From contig NZ_MZGU01000007.1 in assembly GCF_003111605.1 (NCBI RefSeq), forward strand, positions 1-64,000: a stretch of 64,000 nt of DNA, read 5' to 3'. Positions 62,955 through 64,000 of this stretch are shown in pieces. The position numbers and the translations under genes are program-made. The stretch is from Methanobrevibacter woesei. GTDB taxonomy: Archaea; Methanobacteriota; Methanobacteria; Methanobacteriales; Methanobacteriaceae. The notes below the pieces were generated by a model, which was not told the origin of the DNA, did no database searches, and was given only the letters and a program-made list of their open reading frames with translations. Each line of letters opens with the position of its first letter. The first letter of the stretch is position 1.

Positions 62955-62988
62955 GTTGCCCTGGTTCTATTAAATAGAACAATGAGGA
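62955..62988 (+). promoter_or_regulatory. Probable expression platform of the FMN riboswitch
   Basis: GCCCTG (62958-62963) can pair with CAGGGC (62822-62827) inside the aptamer core, so that folding and FMN binding are mutually exclusive with this pairing. A hairpin, GTTCTAT (62964-62970) with ATAGAAC (62974-62980), ends three bases before the TGAGGA ribosome binding site (62983-62988). No long T tract follows, so control at translation start is more likely than termination. Confidence 0.6.
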
Positions 62989-62995
62989 ATTAATT

Positions 62996-63682
62996 ATGAG
63001 TGAATTAAACGATATAGAAAAAGGTTTTGAAGCTTTAAGAAATGGGGAATTTATTTTAGTATATGATAATGATGATAGGGAAGGAGAAGTAGATATGATT
63101 ATCGCTTCTGAATTTGTAACCCCAGAATCAGTAGCTACTATGCGTGATAATGCAGGTGGTTTAATCTGTAATTGTATCCATCATGACTTTTGTGAAAGTC
63201 TTGGAATTCCTTTCATGACTGATATAATGAATGCTGCTACTGATAAATATCCTGTTTTAGCTACATTAGCTCCAAATGATATTCCATATGATGAAAGGTC
63301 TTCTTTTTCCTTTTGGGTAAATCATAGAGATTCATTCACTGGAATTACAGATCATGATAGGGCTATGACTATTAGGGAATTAGCTTTATTATGTAAAGAT
63401 GGAAAATTTGATGAATTTGGTGAAAAATTCAGATCACCAGGGCATGTTTGTTTATTAAGAGGAGCTGAAGATTCAGTTAAAAATAGACAAGGACACACTG
63501 AAATTGGACTTGCTATGTGTGAGATGGCTGGTGTAACTCCTGTTTGTGTTGTTTGTGAAATGATGGATAGTGAAACTAATAAAGCTACATCTTTTGAAAA
63601 AGCTAAAAAATATGCTGAAGAAAACAATTTAGTTATTTTAAAAGGTGATGACATTATTAATAAATATTTAGAAGAGTTTTAA
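62996..63682 (+). CDS. ribB: 3,4-dihydroxy-2-butanone 4-phosphate synthase
   Basis: A 228-residue RibB that makes the four-carbon precursor of riboflavin from ribulose-5-phosphate. Signatures: YDNDDREGEVDMIIASEFVT with acidic metal ligands, RDNAGGLICNCIH, FTGITDHDRAMTI, FRSPGHVCLLRGAE and NRQGHTEIGLAMCEMAG. It resembles the M. jannaschii-type enzyme (long IPYDERSSFSFWVNHR region) rather than the E. coli form. TGAGGA precedes the ATG by 7 bases. Controlled by the FMN riboswitch just upstream. It ends 10 bases from the convergent partial gene. Confidence 0.95.
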   Translation: MSELNDIEKGFEALRNGEFILVYDNDDREGEVDMIIASEFVTPESVATMRDNAGGLICNCIHHDFCESLGIPFMTDIMNAATDKYPVLATLAPNDIPYDERSSFSFWVNHRDSFTGITDHDRAMTIRELALLCKDGKFDEFGEKFRSPGHVCLLRGAEDSVKNRQGHTEIGLAMCEMAGVTPVCVVCEMMDSETNKATSFEKAKKYAEENNLVILKGDDIINKYLEEF

Positions 63683-63692
63683 ACTCTCTAAT

Positions 63693-64000
63693 TTATTTAT
63701 TCCAAAGATTTTTTATTTCATCAAAGGTTAAATACCTGTTAAAACTAATTTCTGAAGCTAAACTAGCTATTTTTTTAATATCTAAATTCTTTTCAACAGT
63801 TTCAAGAGCTGTTTTTGAAAAAATATCATATTTTATTTCTATTTCTGGTGTAGTTCCTCTCATTTTAAGTTTTAATTTCTCAATTGAGTCAATGTAATCA
63901 ACAGATGTTTCTTTTCTAATATAGTCAACTGTTGAATTAAATATTTCTTCATTGTAAACCTTGTTTAAGATTATTCCCTTTACATCTACACCTAATTTTT
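63693..64000 (-). CDS. P-loop amidase/ligase-like protein, C-terminal part
   Basis: About 101 C-terminal residues, ending KNLDIKKIASLASEISFNRYL-type sequence and FDEIKNLWNK; the N-terminal part is beyond the window. The beginning, GVDVKGIILNKVYNEEIFN, is reminiscent of the ATPase part of BioD/CobB/CobQ-like enzymes (KGIILNKV is a common strand), and NLDIKKIASLASE resembles the segment after the N-terminal domain of CobB-type amidotransferases. Family assignment is tentative; the DRTGG/phosphotransacetylase-like group is another option. No start or P-loop is visible. Confidence 0.5.
   Translation of the reverse strand, partial: KLGVDVKGIILNKVYNEEIFNSTVDYIRKETSVDYIDSIEKLKLKMRGTTPEIEIKYDIFSKTALETVEKNLDIKKIASLASEISFNRYLTFDEIKNLWNK

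Noticed and set aside
1-64000. tRNA, rRNA, insertion sequences or prophage
   Set aside because: No tRNA-like GC-rich arms, transposase genes or phage genes were found; the only GC-rich noncoding patches are the FMN riboswitch and part of the origin.

Overview
The window reads as the chromosome of a gut-type methanogenic archaeon, most likely a Methanobrevibacter (M. smithii-like). The signs are a very A+T-rich sequence; genes restricted to methanogens or archaea (methanogenesis marker 11, SepRS, nickel chelatase CfbA, thiol:fumarate reductase subunit, CTP-dependent RibK, DNA polymerase D small subunit, archaeal histone, Orc1/Cdc6, UPF0147, fuculose-phosphate aldolase); and archaeal-type ribosome binding sites (GGTGAT/GAGGTGAT).

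Bases 1 to about 23,200 are a surface-glycan locus, nearly all on the minus strand. It holds eleven glycosyltransferase-type genes, the four dTDP-rhamnose genes rfbB-rfbC-rfbA-rfbD, a UDP-ManNAc dehydrogenase (wecC), a polysaccharide pyruvyltransferase-like gene and a DUF2264 gene. Together they suggest a rhamnose-, ManNAcUA- and possibly pyruvate-bearing surface polymer. Several enzymes share add-on modules: two copies of an N-terminal FDxxFY/YP/PLxHYxxxG repeat, and a C-terminal coiled coil ending in a NSWKxTKPLR-like tail. A pair of half-size, three-helix membrane proteins sits inside this locus.

Bases 23,300 to 41,800 are mostly core metabolism. There is a leucine operon (leuC-leuD-leuB) followed at once by a large two-domain glycosyltransferase; a 29-residue membrane peptide; ribH with methanogenesis marker 11; a membrane glycosyltransferase with a large outer domain; a bacterial-type Tex protein; a DPM1-like transferase with GtrA; a tandem PurE with an archaeal UbiD (probably anhydromevalonate phosphate decarboxylase); an AmmeMemoRadiSam radical SAM enzyme; thiL; two His-rich CbiX-type chelatases; and a DUF35 Zn-ribbon protein.

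Bases 42,000 to 53,400 hold a pilin-like pair, an MgtE-type transporter with its PhoU/TrkA-C partner, corrinoid genes cbiH, cbiG and cbiB, DNA polymerase D small subunit, fucA and a small ribbon-helix-helix protein that is easily missed.

A gene-free stretch at 53,392-54,010, just upstream of orc1/cdc6, carries several ORB-like repeats, an extended inverted repeat and a T-rich tract. It is a convincing candidate replication origin. Beyond it lie pyrB, hisG, a histone, 5'-deoxyadenosine deaminase, tfrA, sepS, ribK and ribB.

The most unusual element is just before ribB: a complete bacterial-style FMN riboswitch (RFN element) with a plausible expression platform, in front of an archaeal-type ribB. 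Other points of note are the shared modules in the glycan enzymes, the split-transporter pair, and the pilin-like operon.
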